From Pterois miles (lineage: Eukaryota; Chordata; Actinopteri; Perciformes; Scorpaenidae): a stretch of 64,000 bases of DNA. The DNA lies in contig CAMQGK010000008.1 of NCBI GenBank assembly GCA_947000775.1, positions 3,654,001 through 3,718,000 on the forward strand, read 5' to 3'. Each line of letters opens with the position of its first letter. The stretch's first letter is position 1. This document shows, piece after piece, positions 33,615 through 48,300 of this stretch. Made by a program: the position numbers and the translations under genes. Below the pieces are notes generated by a model. It had not been told where the DNA came from. It made no database searches and worked only from the letters and a program-made list of their open reading frames with translations.

Positions 33615-36264
33615 ATGGACGAGGGCTCCGAGTTGTCTCTGACCATCGCTCAGATCGTTCAGCGGCTGAAAGGAAGCCATTTACACTCTCAGCTGGAGAG
33701 ACAAGCCAAAGTGAGTGAGCTAGCTAGCTAGCATGTGGCTAACGAGCAGGTTGTGGTCAATCCCAGAGTGTCGTGAACTGTTGAATTAGTGCTTCAAGTA
33801 ACGTAAGAACACAACGTACAAGCTACGTAAATAATGCCCAACTTTATTTTTATTCTTTCCCAAATGTTATGCAGGAGTGTTTACATCAACCTGACATAAA
33901 ACTGGAGTCCCTTAAAGAGGATGTACGCAGTTTTCTTAAAACATCAGGTAGGTGTGTTGCTGTTATCCTCTACGCATACACTGCCACAGCCTCCTGCCTG
34001 ATGGGATACAAATAAAAAACAAACTATTACTTTTCTTTCTGTGTGGTTATAACGTATTTCAATGTTTTACAGGCTGGGAAAGACAACTACAGAATGCAGT
34101 GTTCAGAGAGCTGCATGTGTAAGTTACATCCATTTTACAGATGTATTATTTATGTGAAGCACTGGAATATACATAGTAGACATACCTGTATACACATTCA
34201 TGTGATTTGCAATTGAGCTGTATCCCACCAATAAATATTGCAAATGATGAATGAAACTGTCAATATTTAGTTAGTGTAGATTATCAAAATATGCACTTAG
34301 GTCTGTAGAAACTCTCACGAGTTTCTCCTGTGCATTTGAGGGAAACCTCATGCTTACATCAATTATAAAGCTTGAAGATGGTGTTATTTTTCCCTCATTG
34401 GAGCAGGTAGCTTGTTAAATATAGAGCGAATAGACCAAATCTTCTTCATGTCAATGAAAAGCACCCCTGCTCATGAATCGTAATATATGTGCATGGTCAT
34501 TTTGACTGCAGCTGGTGGGTTAAAATGTCTGTAACACCTTTTAAGGACCTTAGAATATTTTTAATGTAAAAACACACCCATGTTTTCACCCTGAATCATA
34601 ATGTTATACATTAATAGAAAAAGAGTGGCCTGAAGATTCTATAGTTTTCCTCTTATCTTTATTTTCCCCGTGGACTAAAGCAACATAGATAATAAATATA
34701 CTGAAACACACATACCAAGAGCTACGAGGCTCTGGGTCACAGACAGATGTTTCTAAAGTTAAAGGTGCACTATATGCTATTCAGAGCATAAATATAGCTG
34801 CAAACGACTTTTGTTATGTAAGGCTATAGTGGAGTAATGTCTACCAGAGTGAATGAAGTCACTCTCCCTTTTTGTGTGTTGTGATTAGGGATGTCATGGT
34901 GAGAAAATTTTCCCACTGGTTAATAAACTTGTGACATGATTAGTGTAACCAAGTGTACCTGACATTTTATCAAAAAATGATGGTGCTCAACATAATGTAT
35001 GTAGAGCACTTACTTACTGATCTTTAATGGTGGATGGCTGTGTGTCTGGCGTCTGCGGTTTAGCTTTTGCTGCGACCGCGGTGATGGTCCTCTGCACAGT
35101 GATTGCCTCACTAACAGTATGGTTCCCTTGTAGCATTGGGTTTAAATCTGAAATATTGCTGAATAGATGCTTTTTCTTTTTGCTTTGACACCAAATCCTC
35201 CGAGGGCTGCATGGTGGTGCAGTGGTTAGCGCTGTTGCCTCACAGCAAGAGGGTCGCAGGTTCGATTCCGGCTTGGGACTCTTCTGTGTGGATGTTTGCA
35301 TGTTCTCCCTGTGTAAGCGTGGGTTTTCTCCGGGTACTCCGGCTTCCTCCCACAGTCCAAAGACATGCTGTTTAGGTTAATTGATGACTCTAAATTGCCC
35401 GTAGGTGTGGATGTGAGCGTGAATGGTTGTCTGTCTCTATGTGCCCTGCGATGGACTGGCGACCTGTCCAGGGTGTACACCGCCTTCGCCCTATGCCAGC
35501 TGGGATCGGCTCCAGCCCCCCCGCGACCCCTAACGGGATAAGCGGTTGACGATGGATGGATGGATGGACCAAATCCTCCGCCATCATCTTGTCTGTCAAC
35601 TCTCTCTTGTCCCATGCATGAAATCTCAACTCTCTGTGCTAAGACTCCATATGGGGCAGACGGTTTCACTTTCAGTTTGTAGTGTCTGTCGTTGTGTACT
35701 GATAACACACCACTGATTTGCCAGAATTAACTAAATGGGTCTTATTTCCATAAAAAATGCGAAAATGGTGGGCAAGTAATGTAATCGGTGTATGCCCTTC
35801 AATTGTGTAAACACCTATAACAATGACTACCGCAGCAAGCCACAGCCGCTGCTTTCATACGGTGGTTACAGCTGATAGCGCCATCCCAACCAATGATGTC
35901 ATCACGAAACCATAGTACCCACCCTCTGCACCCCCCCAGCTTAGCTCTGTTAGTACTGTTGCCGGTGTTTTCACTGTTAGTACTGTTAACAATGTTAATA
36001 CTGTAAGCTACGAGCCACTGGCTCAGCCATAGCCAGGATGAGAGCCATACGGCGGGAATAGAAATGCTTCCAATCTTACATTTATCTCATTTAAGAATAT
36101 GAACTACATCTGTGATGCTCAATTATTACTTTATTGATTATTATCAATTATCAATTATAACTCTATTTTTATGATCTGTGTGTGTATGCAGCATGCATTT
36201 AAAGCTGCAGTAGGTAGAAACGAAGCAAATGTGATGTTAAAAATGTGACATATATATATATATG

Positions 36265-36352
<88 letters not shown>

Positions 36353-39300
36353 TAATTTTAAAAAACAGTCACTATATCTGACAGTAGCGCATGAGACAGG
36401 TAGTCTGTGTCCTCCGGTGCTCCTAATGGCATCTGCCGGATTTCACAGACCAGAGGAAAACAACCAAACAGAGCTGATCTGGAATCAGCTGTCCAGCTGC
36501 CGTCTATGAAAGCCACGAGTCAACCACTTGCGGACTCCAACCAAACGATCAGTCTAAGCAGCGCTGATCAAATATGAATCAATATTCTGTTACTGTAACA
36601 TCTATTTCTCGCCTCAAATGTTTTCAGAATCATCTTGTAGTTACTCTTTAGCTGTAAAATGGAAAGTTTATGACCCGGTAGCCATGTTGTGATCTGCTGA
36701 GAAAATCCTAAGCACTGCCCACCAGCTAGAGGACAGCCAATAGGAACACTCTCTGAAATGACCTGTGATTGGCCAAAGTCTCCTGCCACAGGTTAGTTTT
36801 TTTAAAGCCTGAAACAGAGTCAAGAGGAGCAGAAGTCTATTTTTCTCTCAGAACGCTTGAATTACAATCTGCTGAAAGGTTATTATTGAATTTTTGCCCA
36901 ATGATGCCAAAAAAATATAATATATTGCATATGCTGCACCTTGTTTACACAGGTGAGCTCAGCCACAAAGGGGGGATATACTGTGTAAGAATTAAGATAA
37001 ATCTTATGAAAATATTGTTCACTAGGTGAACAGCAGTTTGTTTACAATGTGTTGAGTTTTGGGTATTACAGATAATTAGGATGCAAAGTTGCCTGTACAA
37101 ATATTTGTACCTCATATTGTTTTCTGCCCCTGCGGCAGTTTGTCTGTTATTATGTCAGTTATGTCTGGTATTTGTTGTGTTCTCCTTTCAGTATCATTGG
37201 CTCACTAGTTATTTTCACAAAACAAAAACTCAGTAATTGAGGCTTGTTGAGGCTGATTATTAAAGCTAATGTCTCAATAATAATGATCCAGATTTATGTC
37301 CTCTTAGTTCTCTTTAGTAATCTTTATTACAATCAAATAGGTAAATATCTGGAAATCTCCTTGAACTTCAATAAACAGCTCTATAAAAGTGCTCCTGCGC
37401 TGTGCTCTGTTACCTTTGACTGAAACATAGGCTGCTTAATGCTGTCCTTTTAAAGGATGACATAACTTTGACTAATGCCTCCTTCTTTGGGCCATTAGTC
37501 AGCTATACGTGCTCTTATATGTGTTTAGATTAGATTGAACGTTGTTTAATGCACCGAGACCTTGAGTCATTCAATATATCCTGATCATGTCTTTCTGGGG
37601 AAAGACATGAGACGCTCGCTGCATCTGCTGGAGATGTGTTCTGACTCATCTGGGCTTAACGTGCAGGGCGCTAATGGTGACTGAACGCCTGTTTGTAAGA
37701 AAATCTCAAAATGTTATTTGCCTTTTGTTTGACAGCTTACTTCAGTCAAGCACTTTTACGCAGTTCTTTCTAAAATATATGTTGTTTGTGTTCATACTGG
37801 CTTCAGTCCCTCAAAAACACAGTGGCGTTTTTACGTAGTTACTTGATCAACTCTTTTTCTATTGTACTGTAATGCTCTCTGCTCTTGTGTTTGCTTATTC
37901 TAGCCAGCTGCCCCCGAGCCATCCCGCAGCTCCTCCAGAGCATCTCAAAGAGCCGCTGGCCTACATGCGCAAGGCACAGGTCAGTCTGTCTCCTCTTATA
38001 TCCGTCACTCCTCACTCATTCTTCTTCTACCTATCTGACTGATGTCTTTTTTGCCTGCCGATTTCCTTTTGTTTTATCGCCAAATGAAGCCAAATGTGTG
38101 TGTGCTCTCTTACACAGGCCAGCTGGGAGAAGCGTGTCCTTAAAAGCCTCAACAGCATGAGTACGGAGCTTGGAGTGCCTCTGGCTCGCATGGTAGCTAA
38201 AATATTGTGAATCACAGCTAACATAGCATAATTACTTCAGCTCAGTTCTCTGGCAAAGGCCTTTTTTTTTTTTTTTTTTTACATAGTTTGCACTGTATCA
38301 TTTTAACCCCATGCTTATGGAGCTCTGAATTGTGGCTTAAAGGGACAGTTTATGTGTTTTGAAGTGGGGATGTATGAGGTACTTATCCATAGTCAGTGTG
38401 TTACCTACAGTAGATGACGGTCAGCATTCCCCCAGTTTGGAGAAGCAGACAAGAGTTACTGCACAGAACCAAAGCAATGTACTGCTGTAGGCGGGGCCAG
38501 CAGCAAAACATATTTTAGCAGCCCAAAAGAAAGGCTCACCTGAAAATATCAGTACCAGTTTAAGTGTATGCTGTATTTAGTATATTTTTGCTGCTTTACC
38601 TTGCCATTAGACAGCCCTTTGCGACAAGGAACTGAAACCATTGTATCCATCTATGCTCTTGCCAATGCCACCAGACTCCATTGAAAAAAAGTCACACAAC
38701 ACAAACAAACTAAAGGATCAAGGCAGCCGTAGACCAGCAGCAGCAGCCATGTTCTCCGAGGTAAAATTACCATTTTTTTCAATGGAGTCTGGCTGCTTTG
38801 GCAAGAACATAGATAACAGCTTCAGTTCCCTGTCAGAAACAGACTATAGCTGTCTCACTGCAAGGTAAACTGGCGAAAATATTCTAAACATAGCGTACAC
38901 TTGAAATGATATTGTTTTTTGTTTTTTTTTTTTAGGTTAGCCTGCCTATTAGGTGGCTAAAATATGTTTTTCTGCCAGCCCCGTCCACAGCAGTACATTG
39001 CTTTGCTTCCATGTGGTAACTTCTGTCTGCTTCTCCAAACTAGGGGTGTGCCAACTGTCATCTACTGTAAGTAATACACTGACTACAGATAAGTACCTCA
39101 TACAGCCCCACTCCTGAACTATCCCTTTAACTGTGGCTAACTTTGATAATAGCCAAGAGCTAGTTAAGCCTGTTCAGAGAAGTTAGCAATGCTTCTTTAG
39201 CTGCAGGCAGTGCTGTTTGGAATCAGTTTTATTATTTGGGTCTCTGCACACATTATTGTATTTATGGCCATATTTCCATTGTGACATTTTCAAGATTGGT

Positions 39301-42300
39301 TGTGTTTTGGCTGTATGGCATTATTTGTTTGTTGAAATCCTCTCTTTCTGCCTGCTCCTCAGAGGCCGGCAGTGGAGCAGAAGGAGCTCACCAACAAATG
39401 GAACGAGATGGGCACAGATGAACCAGGTCTCAAGACATTACCCAGGGGTTTTGCCCTGAGCAATCTGCCTTTTATGAAAGATTAGTGTTGATGTGTGTGT
39501 TCGCCAGTGCATCAGTCAGACACTGGTGTATTTTGCAGCAGCTTAACACATCTCTGAACCAGATCTACCACTTCCATGTTTGTTTTGTGACCGCTATTTA
39601 TCCAGAGAAAATTTTCTTAAGGACTGGACTGAAAAGTATGTAATGTGGTTTCCAGATATTGATTCTGGTGTTTTGTCTTCATAGATAGTTGCCTACAAAT
39701 ATTGGACTTCAAAGGTTGATATCACAGCCTTTGGGCTCCAGTAGAGAATTTGATTGCTGTATTTATTAGCATTTAGTCTCGGAAGACATGTGCACTTGAA
39801 GCCAGTACATTCACAAAGAACATGGTAACCTTGTATCCAAACAATGCTATCACGGCTCACTGCCATATAATAACATTTAGGATGTGCCGTCCCCCGGCTA
39901 TAAACACTTTGGACTGTGAATATAGAAGCTGTCCAGACTCCTCGGACGGAGCTGCGATAACGAGCAGAGCCGCTCCTTCCGTCCAAACGTTAATGTGCCC
40001 TCGTTCACAGCACTTAAATTTACTGCCGCGCTACGAAGATGCCGCATGGAAGTCTCACTTAAATCTGGCTAAGCATGTCCTGTACTGTTCTGTTGACTTT
40101 TTTTTAAAAGCGGCTGAATTGAAGTTGAGTGTCACATGTGTTATGAAGTATATCTAAGTTCAAGTTGATTAAATAGACTTCATGGTTGGATTCATTTGTG
40201 TAGTCTAGGTGTTACAGCTGCTAAACCTGCTCTGGAACAGCATATGTAAACATGGTGTACATGTATCAGCTGGACGAACCACTTACAAAGTGTGCTTTAT
40301 ACACTAAGTGTTACTATCAACTAATGTATTATCGAGAGACAATAATGTCTTTGTGTCTCCACAGATTTAACTCGCTTTAGGCCTGTATATGCCCCTAAAG
40401 ACTTTCTGGAAGTAAGTAGATTTCTTCCATCTCCGAGTAGGGGTGTGGGGAAAAATTATACAGTATAGTATCGCAATATTTTCCATGGCAATATTGTATT
40501 GGTACACAGACCAACAGGTATCAACCTTTTATTATATTTCTAACTGAGATAATATTGTATCGTGAATACTTTGTTGTGATAATATCATATTGTTGGGCCT
40601 CTGTAGATTCCCACCCTGCCTCAGCGTATTCATTGTGATCTATTTGAGTTAAAGAAGAACTGTAATGTTAAGAAAGAAAAATGAATAAATTCATGCGACG
40701 TTATTGCTTTCTACACAGGTGTTAATCAGCTTGCGGAACCCAAATCATGATAGCAGCGAGGACGTCGGCGTCAGGAGCCACTGGGGTCTCATCCAGGTTC
40801 CCCTCAATGTCAGGGATATCCCACAGCTGGTAGGGACCCATATGGATGTCTTGTGTTTGCTCATGTGTGTCTATCTGCAGGTGTTTTGTCCATTAGTGGC
40901 CTCCTGAGTTCCAAGCATATAACAGTATATCCTATTAAGCTGCCCCAGGAAACGCACAATGGATTTGAAATCTGTGTGTTTTTTTGTGTTAAACTCTCAG
41001 AGACAGGCCTACTCAGAGTTGAATCTGACCACTGGACAGCTGGGGATTGATGACCATGCACATATCCATCCAGGTATTCACAAAAACTGTGCAAATACAT
41101 TAATACATGCACCATCTGTGTTAAAGGAATAGTTTGACATTTTTTTGGGAATTGTGTGCGTTAAATATGCAGCTGGAGCCGGCGACTGGTTAGCTTAGCT
41201 TAGCATTAAGTCTGGATACAGGGGCAAACAGCTAGCAAAGCTATTCCTTCAATAAGCCAGCTGGTTCAGTAGTTTCTGCATCCTATCACCATAACACGTT
41301 GCATACAGGACATTGTGTCATAGCTGGATAATTTCCAGTTGTGATACTGGTTTGGACATTGGGCAGCTTGTTTAACCTTTAGAGGACCTTTTATCCGATC
41401 AAATATATAATAGCATATGATATATGATTGGTAATGAAGAGATGTAAGCTGCCATGAAGCAGCTTTTTAATATTATACCTGAACCCATTTAAATCTAGCA
41501 GTAATTAATCAGAAATAAGAAAAATAAATGTGTTTACGCAATGAACACTGTGGTATAATGGTGTGTATACCACTCTGGCTTCTGTTGTGCCACATGGCCG
41601 TCTGGGTTTTCTCAAACAAAATCTCTGTTACGTCCAGATATTGAAGTTACAAGTTACAAGCCGGTGTTTAGACTTTAAATAGAATCGTATCCACTGTCCC
41701 TGTGTTTGTAAATCAAAGAGATAACATTAGCTTGAAAAACTGAGCCACAAGCAGACGATTATTAATGCATCTGTTTTGTTCTGTCTTTCTTACTCCCGTG
41801 CAGACCTGTTTGAAAACGAGTATGTTCAAATCGGGAAAAAAGGTCAGTGTTGTAAATGTGATTCTGTTAGTCTAGTTCTGTAACTGAGGTTAATAGCCTA
41901 TTCCACTCCAACCCTCTTTACCATAGATTCATTTTTGCCTTTTTTAGGGGGATACAGGGAGAGAGGGAGGAGATAGCAGGTCAGCAGTAGATGTTGCATA
42001 GAAGTGGTGTACATCATGTGAAAGCTGGGTACCTGAAGATTAATTTGAGATGTAGCTCAGCACTGTGTGTCAAGTTGTTCTAGTCATAAATTACAAATAC
42101 ACGAATTAATTTAATGAATTCATTCAAATTAATTTTAGCGTATAAGGGCTTAGAACATTATAAGTATAGGATTTCCGCTGGGTCTCATAAGTTGTTGCAG
42201 CAATTTTTGGGTTCATGCCATTTAGTGCTTAATTTAACCATTTTTTACCACTCGAGAATTGATAAAAATGATCAACAATCCCTCTAAAATACCACATTAA

Positions 42301-45300
42301 GACACGAAGAGCTTGAAGAGCACCATAGAAAAAGCCATGCTGTGATTTTGGATAAAAAAATTTTGACATTTCCAAATGCCAAAAGATTTCTGTAAGAATT
42401 CCATTTTTCGGCATTTGGATGGTGAACACTGCTATTCTGGAAACTGCTCAGAAACCCTCTTCTTGTCAATATACCAAGGAAAGCCGCCCACCCTCTCAAT
42501 GCTCTAGGTCTCTAGTGTGTGTAGAGGCTTCTAGAGGTCACCGCAGGTCATTTTAAACAGTGAAGTCAAAAATGGTCTCACAAAAATGAAATGACTACTA
42601 TGGGGATTAGTATCATCGCACATGAATACAGTTGGGCTCACTGGATCCACAAGATTTATTTATACTGCATTCAAAAAAATTATAAAGCGGGCATGTCTGT
42701 AATGGGGAGACTCATGGGTACCCATAGAACCCCTTTTCATTTACTCTATCTTGAGGTCAGAGTTCAAGGGACCCCTTGGCCTTACTAGTTTTTCCTAGAC
42801 TTTTTTTTTTTTTAGTTTAATTTCTGACCAATGGATTTCATAGGTTTTCTAGTTTGACATGATAATAGCATCTCAGGCTCTAAAACTGAGCCTGTTTCAG
42901 CCTCTGAAAGACAGTAAAGTCACTCTGAGGAGCAGAAGAAGTTTAATCTTTAAATGTGCATACAAATTGATTTAAATTAAGTACAAATACTACACCTGCA
43001 TGCAGGTATACCAGGGTCCAATGAACCGACACATCTCAGAACCAAAAGTACCAACCAAAAACTACCAGGAGTATCCTGACATTATCATTATTTATTAGTG
43101 ATCATTAGTTCTGATTTAATCAACATTTACTCCCTTTAATTTGATATTACTGTAAGTGGAGGATCCTCAGGCTACAGGAGCAGCCAGCAGTCTATATGTT
43201 GTGTAGTTTTGTGTTTTATATTTCAGACGATTACAGATCTGGTTCTATTTTTACATTAAAGAGTCTTTTTCTGGAGATCAGTGTAAAAAAAAAATCTAAT
43301 TATATCGTATGAAATAATACATCCAGTATATTTAGATATATCTGTTTGACTCACTTACTGAGCACCACATGTGCACAGAAAATCCCCAAAGTCAGCTCCG
43401 GCCATTAATGAGTCCTCCTCTTTGCCGTCTCAGGGGCAGTAATCTGCACTTTAAGTCTTATCTCATTGCCCCGCTATGAACCCAGTGTTAACACCAACCT
43501 TATCATGGACACCCATCAGACATCAATCGACAAAACTCTTAAAAACACAAGCTGTATTTTATATACACAGCCACAAGGTCCACTATTTCACCCTAGGCTG
43601 GCTGTGTGTTGGCTCCAGAGCTGCGAGTTGTATTCCAGGCCAAGTGTTAAGTGCACTCAAATAGGAAATTTAAGAGGCGAGGAGTGTGTTCGTTTATGTT
43701 ATGACTGGCCAGCACCTTAAGTCAAGGGCTGTGTGTTTTTGGCTACCGTCACAACAGAGATTTAGGGTACAATGGAGATGTGGGAGAGGTCGTTTCCAGC
43801 ATTGTTCCTGAGTGTTTTTTGGAAAGTTGTGTAATAATCACCATTAAGGGAATGTCTGTTATGATTTTTTATGTTTATACATTGTCACAGGGATAGAATG
43901 AAGTTGCGAACCTGTGTGTACATTTGAACAAACCCATGAAAGTCAAACACATGGATGTGACACTGCAGTTTACCCACTCTTTTGGATTAATCAAACATAT
44001 TTGTGATAATTTTCATAACTTATCTTATTGTTTTTTGGATGCATCAAAGTCCCTGTTGAAAGATGGTTTGTTTCTATGCTAATGGAGGTCATCCTTTCCA
44101 AGTTTTCTTGGAAAAAACAAACCTCTTAACAGTTTTAGCGTTGATGTGCAGTCATTCAAAACGTGCATGTGTTCATTTTCCCAGATGCTGTTTGTATGTT
44201 ATGTAATTCTGCCCGCAAATCATGAGGCTTTCTATTGATTCTTGTTGGTCAGATCCATTCTTGGTTGGCATGTCAAATTATAAAAAATAAATTCAGCATA
44301 ATTAATTTGATGCAATTCAATTTTATATTTTTAAATTCAATTTGTGTTAATTTATCGAATTAAATATAACTTAATTTATTGCATTAAAAGAAATCAATAT
44401 GATTAATGAGATGTAATAAAATGGCATTTTTTGATTCAGTTTGAGTTGATTTATTGAATTAAATTTAACTAAATATATTGAATTAAAATATATCAATCTA
44501 ATTAATTTGTTGTAATTAAATATTTTATCAATATCTTAAAATTCAATTCGAGTTAATTCAATTCAAGTAAATTTATTTAAATTAATTGAATTAAATAAAT
44601 TTATGTAATTCCCTTTAATATATTTATTACAATTCCATTTGAGTTAATTGAATTATATTGCACTGAATTTATTGAATTAAATACAATTGATCTGATGTAA
44701 TTTCATTAAATAGATTTGTTTTAATTCAGTGTCAGTTAATTCAATTAAATACAGTTTATCTTAGTTAATTATTTTATTTGAATTAATTTAGTTTAATAGA
44801 TTATTTTAGTTAATATTTAAAAAATCGTTGTAAGTTGAGTTAATAAATTAGTTAAATAAATTAATTTAAATCATATTTGTATGAATTTAATTAAATTAAT
44901 TTAACGTAATTCCATTTTTTCAGCACTAAAACTGGGCATAGAGGAATGGTCTGTCTGTCCATGTCTTTCTGTCCCATACATACGTTGCTCTTTTTTGCGT
45001 CTAACGTTTTGTCTTTTGTCTTTGGTCCAGTGGTTGTGGAGCAGGACAGTGCAGCAGCGCAGCAGTACAGTAGGCAGGGCTGTTCCACCGGGCTCCGGGC
45101 AGACTTGTGGGCCCTCATCCTCAACTCTACCAACCAGCCACAGGTACTCCATGCATACAGTATATGCACACGCATACAAACACACAGCTGAGTTGCACTT
45201 TGGTGGCGGCCGTGCACACACAGCTGCAGTGATTCCCAAAACTGCATGTTTACTAAAAGGTGAAGATCTTCACAGTTAATGGTCAGGTCCTTTTTGGACC

Positions 45301-48300
45301 TCTTGTGTATTTGTTGTCAGTTCTAATTGTACTGTTCAGTATTCACCGACCATCATAGACTGACCTGCAACATAACCTGTTTAATAAGCTGTTTATCTTA
45401 GCTTTATCTTATAGCTGTGACTTGTCCCGTGTGTACAAATGGTAAGATAATCAAATGCTGGCGATTTAGCACTGTTAGCCCAAACAGAGCAGCTGCCTGC
45501 CTGTGTGTCGAAGTGCTGTGTAAACGTTGGAGTCCAGAGTCTCCTGTTGAGGCCAAGTCGATAAAACACTGCTTGTGATGGGAAGATTGATTTCTGAGGG
45601 GTGACTTACAGGGACCTGACTGAGGTCTGGAGAGTGTCAGCGTGCCTCTGGACGGCACAACGGCAAACACATTAAACAGTCAGAGATGGCTGAGGACAGT
45701 ATGTGCATTGTACAGCGTCTGAATTACATAACCTGTATTGCTTACAAACACCAAATGAACTAAAGTGAGGTTCTTTGTCTTGTCTTGTCTTACAAGTTTT
45801 GTCAGATTTGTCTGGATGGTATCACATTTCTCTGCCTCATTTTAGGTAGATTTTATCCTTTACAGCAGTAGTGAATTGCCATGACCCAAATTTCCAAGAT
45901 GTATAATCAGTTTCAAATATTTTAGCAGAACTTCCACTGATGCTGTCCATATTACCACAGTGGTTTCAATGTTCTACCTCAGCTGTCAAAATGACCATCT
46001 CTGTTTCTGTTCTCCTCGCATCCGCAGCGCTGGTCTGACCCGTTTCAAACCGGAGACACGTTTGAGTTTAACCATGTGGTCGGAAACATGATACCCATCC
46101 ATTGAGTTTGGTTTAATCCTTTTGTCATCACCGTCAGAATACATAAACTTGATTTAGCAGTAAAGGGGGTGATCTTTTACATACCATATTTATCAGAGAA
46201 CTGAAACTTCACTTCATCCAGAAAATCACATCATAGGATTAACACCTAACTTCGTAAACTACTACTAACTTTTGTTTAATTTATCATCAAGACCACACAT
46301 ATTTGACTCTCATATTATGTTAATGCAAGATATTGCACACATAAAACTTGTTGGATGTCTGCCGTTTCAGGATGTGATGCATTATGAACAGCTAACAGCT
46401 GGAGTCATACAGCATGACCTGCTGGTGGACAGCCTCATTTATAAGGTACGCTCCTCTGCACTGTCACTGCTCACGTTAATGAAGCTGCATAACCAAGATG
46501 TTGCAGTTAATTTAAAACAAATACTGAAAGCTTTGGATTATTAGCGAGTTTTTGAGTCCCTTCACCAGAACATTTGTCCTGCGTAACATAAACTTTGATA
46601 CTAAGGTTATTTCTTCAAATGTTTTCTGATACACACAGTCTTTATATATACATTTACTGGACTTCTGTTTTTTATTGTTTTTCTTTTCTACTACTAGTGA
46701 CATTAGCTGTTAGATGTAACATTTACTGTACATTCTCCCACCAGGATGTGAAGCTCACCGCCAGTAATGACGACTACTACTTTGTGTTTGAAGACTTCCT
46801 CTATCAGGTAGGGTCTACTCCCACAGTTCAGCTGTCCAGCTCTTAAGAAATATTCTGCCTTGATTCAGTTTTTGATTCAGATTTCAGTTTTCAAAAACAG
46901 CATATTCGTTTCCGTCAAAAACTGTTTCCTCTATCTGTTTGCCACACACGATGGGGTCACGCATCAGTGTTAACGGGGCAATCTAGCAGCAGTCTAACAG
47001 CATCATAAATTTAATTTATCTAACCACGATAACCTATTTCATCAACGGACATTCATTCGAAAACCTTAATAGAAGCTTTCAATGTTAAAAAAACAGACAT
47101 TCGGTACAGCCCTACAAAGCATGCAACCTTGATTTTCAGATGTTTTTCACTGACTAAAAAGTCATCATTTCATCATAGTTACATTGGCTCCCTCAGATGT
47201 CACTGGCTATTCAAAACTAAACTTCTTCATTCCACTAGATAATGAATTATTTAGCAGTTACTGTTGACAGCATTTCTCTTTACCTACAGCTCTGTTAAAC
47301 CCCAGGCAAGGATACAACCTGTTATGATTATCTTCTCTGGTCACCACTCTGTTTGCCTTCGGTGCTGATAGACGAGCATCAGCATCAGCATATACTCAGC
47401 AACCGGTTTATTCAGCAGCTGTTAACATGTCATCCTCTGTGGTGGCTGACCAATAAATACACAAAAACAAAGCTCTGGTATCACTGTCAATATTGACTGA
47501 TGGTAAACTCACTAGGCAGTGAAAGAATCCACTCATTGTGGGATGAAAGTGCAATTTCACAGAAATGTTTAAAGAGGAGGTGTAGCTGTTTATTTATGGC
47601 TCATTAAAATAAATAACTTTCAGTGTAGGAAGTAGTTGAGGAATATGTCTCTTCCTGATTAGATACCTTTACAAAACGAAATGAGACTGCATCAAGTAGA
47701 TAAAACATATAGCTATTTACATCAACTCTCTTATGATTTTAAAAGATGACCATCCTGCTTCCCAGTATACAACCTATCACATATAGACAGAAACACTTCA
47801 AGTATGACGGTAGACCACCCTGTTTTTGTACCCAGCAAGTACACTTAAAGGTCAGACAAGAGGCAGCCTGTGCTATAGCAGTGTTATTTGCCGTTGTTTT
47901 TAGTACTCTCCTATCAGTGATCTCGTATGAATGGCTGCCAGTCTCATTTTTGCCCAGAGAGATTATATCCCCGTGATGCAATTTATCTGAAGTGGCTGGT
48001 GGAAATAAAATCGGTTCTCAGAAAGACACAGAAATTGGACTGTAATGGAAAGCTCCCACTTATACGGTCATTTGTGAAGCAAGCATCCACTCGAGACTCT
48101 GTCACTGTTTGCTTCACTGCATCCTGAAACGCTGGCTCCAGGTGCAGGACTATCCACAAGGATATGGAGTAGCCAGCTAGCTGAATTTTAGCTGTAAAAT
48201 CCCAGATTTGGTGGCCCCTGGCACACTCTTACGCAACTAGTCCAGCATACACACTCTTCTTAATAATCGCATATTTTAATGAGTTTGCCTGCCTGATTGT

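Noticed and set aside
35215..35269. A possible tRNA gene
   Set aside because: The A and B boxes are present, but the cloverleaf cannot be formed; target duplications and the GATG tail show a SINE.
35014..35708. Minus-strand open frames of 79-160 codons
   Set aside because: They run through the SINE at 35203-35567, which explains their length.
44891..45279. Minus-strand open frames opposite tbc1d19 exon 11
   Set aside because: They are antisense shadows of the exon and its flanks.
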